Below are positions 31,708 through 33,364 of a DNA stretch of 33,364 bases, one piece after another (position 1 is the stretch's first letter; every line of letters begins with the position of its first letter). The DNA lies in assembly GCA_016177155.1 (NCBI GenBank), contig JACOVU010000004.1, positions 1 to 33,364 of the forward strand. Direction: 5' to 3'. The translations under genes were made by a program, and so were the position numbers. The notes under the pieces are model-generated. The model was not told the DNA's origin. It saw nothing but the letters and a program-made list of their open reading frames with translations, and searched no databases. The stretch is from Candidatus Omnitrophota bacterium (GTDB taxonomy: Bacteria; Omnitrophota; Omnitrophia; Omnitrophales; Danuiimicrobiaceae).

Positions 31708-32703
31708 ATGTCTACCACAATGTCAAAAACGACTTCTCGAAGCCTCCCTGTCAGCTATGATTATGTAGCAGTTTCCAGTCAAGAAACGGTGGCTTCTACT
31801 ATAGAACTCTTGCGAAATCGTCGGAGTGATTTCCAAAGCAAAATCACTTATCTTTATGTCGTTAATGGCCTTAAGAAGTTAATCGGCGTGCTTAGGGTTC
31901 GTGATCTTTTGTCTGAAGAACCGTCCAGGATGATTCATGACATCATGCAAAAGGAGGTTCTCCGCGTTGACAGAACCTCTTCGATAGAAGAAGTGTTGAA
32001 AATTTTTAAAACCCATTCGTTTCATGCCATTCCGGTTACCGATCAGGAATCTCGATTAGTCGGCACGATTCATGAGACTGCGTTACGAAAATATCTTAAC
32101 CCTCAAGAAATGAGGCGCCTTCATCGATGGATCGGATTCAATCCAGAAGAGGTGGAGGGAAACGATGCTTTGCAAATTGTATTTAAGAGACTTCCGTGGC
32201 TTTTGATTAGTGTGACGAGCGGTCTTGTCTGTGCTTACATTCTTGGTCTTTTTATCGGAAGGATTGAATCAATTGTTGCACTTGTCTTGTTTGTTCCAAT
32301 CATTTTAGGTCTTGCGGGAAGCGTAGGGACTCAATCAGCACACATCACGAACCGTGAACTTGAATGTGGGAATTTGTCCATTAAAAATTCATTTCGAATT
32401 CTGATTAGGGAATTTATCGCCGCTTTAGCATTAGGAGGAGTTGCTTTTCTTACCGCTGCGTTCATTGCGTTGGTATGGCGAAAACCGCCGGTCGAAGGAA
32501 TTGCCCTAGGTTTTTCGATTGTGGCTGTTATGGCGGCTTCAGGCATTTTAGGGGCTATTTTGCCGGTTGTGTTTCGAATATTACGAATCCCCTCTAGTTT
32601 TGCTTCGGGATTGTTTCTTTTGTTCATTTGTGATACTTTTGCCCTCATTCTTTATTTTACGATCTCGTTGTCCTTACTCAATCCAACCCTTGAGATTGGT
32701 TAG
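31708..32703 (+). CDS. MgtE-like divalent cation transporter with CBS pair, lacking the N domain
   Basis: Predicted Mg2+ or other divalent cation channel. The 331 residues start with about 20 variable residues, then two CBS domains (about 20-130; KKLIGVLRVRDLL, HAIPVTDQESRLVGTI) and the MgtE membrane domain with five helices (VPIILGLAGSVGTQSAHITNRELECG, LGGVAFLTAAFIALVW, ILGAILPVVFRI). The conserved pore Asp is in LLFICDTFALILYF. The MgtE N-terminal superhelical domain is absent, so the protein is about 120 residues shorter than canonical MgtE. The start is uncertain: ATG 31708 and 31720 are both possible and no SD is visible. Confidence 0.82.
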   Translation: MSTTMSKTTSRSLPVSYDYVAVSSQETVASTIELLRNRRSDFQSKITYLYVVNGLKKLIGVLRVRDLLSEEPSRMIHDIMQKEVLRVDRTSSIEEVLKIFKTHSFHAIPVTDQESRLVGTIHETALRKYLNPQEMRRLHRWIGFNPEEVEGNDALQIVFKRLPWLLISVTSGLVCAYILGLFIGRIESIVALVLFVPIILGLAGSVGTQSAHITNRELECGNLSIKNSFRILIREFIAALALGGVAFLTAAFIALVWRKPPVEGIALGFSIVAVMAASGILGAILPVVFRILRIPSSFASGLFLLFICDTFALILYFTISLSLLNPTLEIG

Positions 32704-32740
32704 CGAGTAATTATATAAGTTCTTATATACCAACGACTTA

Positions 32741-32814
32741 GCGGGTGTAGCTTAGTGGTAAAGCCTCAGCCTTCCAAGCTGAACATGCGGGTTCGATTCC
32801 CGCCACCCGCTCCA
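32741..32814 (+). tRNA. tRNA-Gly(TCC)
   Basis: Acceptor GCGGGTG/CACCCGC, anticodon arm TCAGC-CTTCCAA-GCTGA, T-arm GCGGG-TTCGATT-CCCGC, encoded CCA. Third in the Thr, Tyr, Gly, Thr, tuf series. Confidence 0.97.
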
Positions 32815-32840
32815 GTTTTCCATCGGAAAACTGGAGCGGG
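32806..32840 (+). repeat. Perfect inverted repeat covering the 3' end of tRNA-Gly
   Basis: CCCGCTCCAGTTTTCC (32806-32821), loop ATC, GGAAAACTGGAGCGGG (32825-32840): 16 bp without mismatch. The left arm contains the tRNA 3' acceptor strand and CCA. A further AGCGGG/CCCGCT hairpin follows. There is no T-run, so it is not a classical terminator. Confidence 0.85.
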
Positions 32841-32902
32841 GCTCCCGCTATGTGACGGCCCGCCCAGAATCAAGTTTTTTTTCTAGAAAGTCGATAAAAT
32901 TC

Positions 32903-32930
32903 TTGACATAAACAGTTTGTACACTATAAT
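32903..32930 (+). promoter_or_regulatory. Strong promoter for tRNA-Thr(GGT) and tuf
   Basis: Consensus TTGACA (32903-32908) and consensus TATAAT (32925-32930), spacer 16. It lies 223 bases before tRNA-Thr and 336 before the tuf start; no terminator is seen in between. Confidence 0.85.
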
Positions 32931-33152
32931 TTACGCCTCACTTGCGCAGGTGGGGGCTGTCTCCTTTTTTTGCTTGTTGGTTTAAGGGGCTTCTATTTTT
33001 TCCTGCGGTTTTATTAATTATTCATCACAAGGTGTACCAGCGGAGTTGGCGCTTTTGTTTCCGTTGGTGTTGCCCTGATCCTTATGGGTCAGGTAAATCG
33101 GTAATCAGAACTGTACTTGCCATCTGATTTATTTGATTAAATGGAGGCAAGT
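32931..33152 (+). other. Leader region between tuf promoter and tRNA-Thr
   Basis: About 220 transcribed bases without a convincing gene. Two hairpins are visible: CCTGATCC/GGGTCAGG (8 pairs, one G-T, around 33075-33094) and ACTTGCC/GGCAAGT, whose right arm ends just before the tRNA 5' end. A TTG-started frame at 32942-33127 has no SD and a composition unlike a protein. Confidence 0.5.
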
Positions 33153-33225
33153 GCTGCTGTAGCTCAGTTGGCAGAGCGCGTCCTTGGTAAGGACGAGGTC
33201 ATCGGTTCAATCCCGATCAGCAGCT
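33153..33225 (+). tRNA. tRNA-Thr(GGT)
   Basis: Acceptor GCTGCTG/CAGCAGC, anticodon arm CGTCC-TTGGTAA-GGACG, T-arm ATCGG-TTCAATC-CCGAT. No CCA encoded. It lies 41 bases upstream of tuf, the position of thrT before tufB in E. coli. Confidence 0.97.
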
Positions 33226-33254
33226 GAGGCTTTAAGTTTTAATAAAATAATTGA

Positions 33255-33364
<110 letters not shown>

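Noticed and set aside
32942-33127. Possible 61-residue protein in the tuf leader
   Set aside because: TTG start, no SD, Trp/Cys/Phe-rich composition and position between a promoter and a tRNA argue against coding.

Overview
The window carries about 32 protein genes, almost all on the + strand and tightly packed, plus six tRNA genes. It is chromosomal housekeeping DNA of a diderm bacterium: two LpxL-type lipid A acyltransferase paralogues imply an outer membrane with lipid A. Archaeal-type phosphoglycerate mutase (ApgM), the CdaA/YbbR cyclic-di-AMP module, a PTPS-III-like pterin enzyme and very many dispersed palindromes would suit an uncultured lineage such as Candidatus Omnitrophota. That assignment is inference from gene content; no rRNA is present to test it.

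Layout. 1-3364: end of aguB, aguA (agmatine to putrescine), an LpxL acyltransferase and an RsuA/RluB pseudouridine synthase. 3346-4125: a PTPS/QueD-family gene on the - strand, divergent from thioredoxin, with overlapping promoters. 4155-7168: COG0731-type radical SAM protein, LacD-type aldolase, aldo/keto reductase. 7261-10821: exported peptidoglycan-binding protein, NUDIX hydrolase, PlsC acyltransferase, ApgM, FtsB/DivIC-like protein. 10841-11086: terminators, a tRNA-like palindrome and initiator tRNA-Met on the - strand. 11235-15219: degenerate SNase-fold exported protein, zf-TFIIB protein, LemA, M48 protease with C-terminal zinc ribbons, second LpxL. 15423-20082: tRNA-Met(CAT), tilS, ftsH, folP. 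20079-26739: yebC-ruvC-ruvA-ruvB-DUF2905-cdaA-ybbR-pdxJ-nnrD. 26946-33364: tRNA-Thr(TGT), tRNA-Tyr(GTA), fadA, fadB, DUF1189-like, MgtE-like, tRNA-Gly(TCC), tRNA-Thr(GGT) and the start of tuf.

The unusual feature is the palindromic DNA at gene junctions. Five elements of about 110-195 bp (ending at 1704, 9073, 10521, 15784 and 24166) have complementary arms whose right arm contains the Shine-Dalgarno sequence and ATG of the next gene. In three of them the left arm begins in the TGA stop of the previous gene. Arm sequences differ between copies but stay complementary within each copy. They look like insertions into ATGA stop/start overlaps that rebuild both codons, and they could fold the ribosome binding site into a hairpin opened by ribosomes arriving from upstream. 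Other palindrome families lie inside coding regions (radical SAM gene, second lpxL gene, 3' end of the lacD-like gene) and beside tRNAs.

A second notable point is gene order: tRNA-Thr(UGU), Tyr(GUA), Gly(UCC), Thr(GGU), tuf is the order of the E. coli thrU-tyrU-glyT-thrT-tufB operon, but here about 5.4 kb with fadAB and two membrane-protein genes separates Tyr from Gly.
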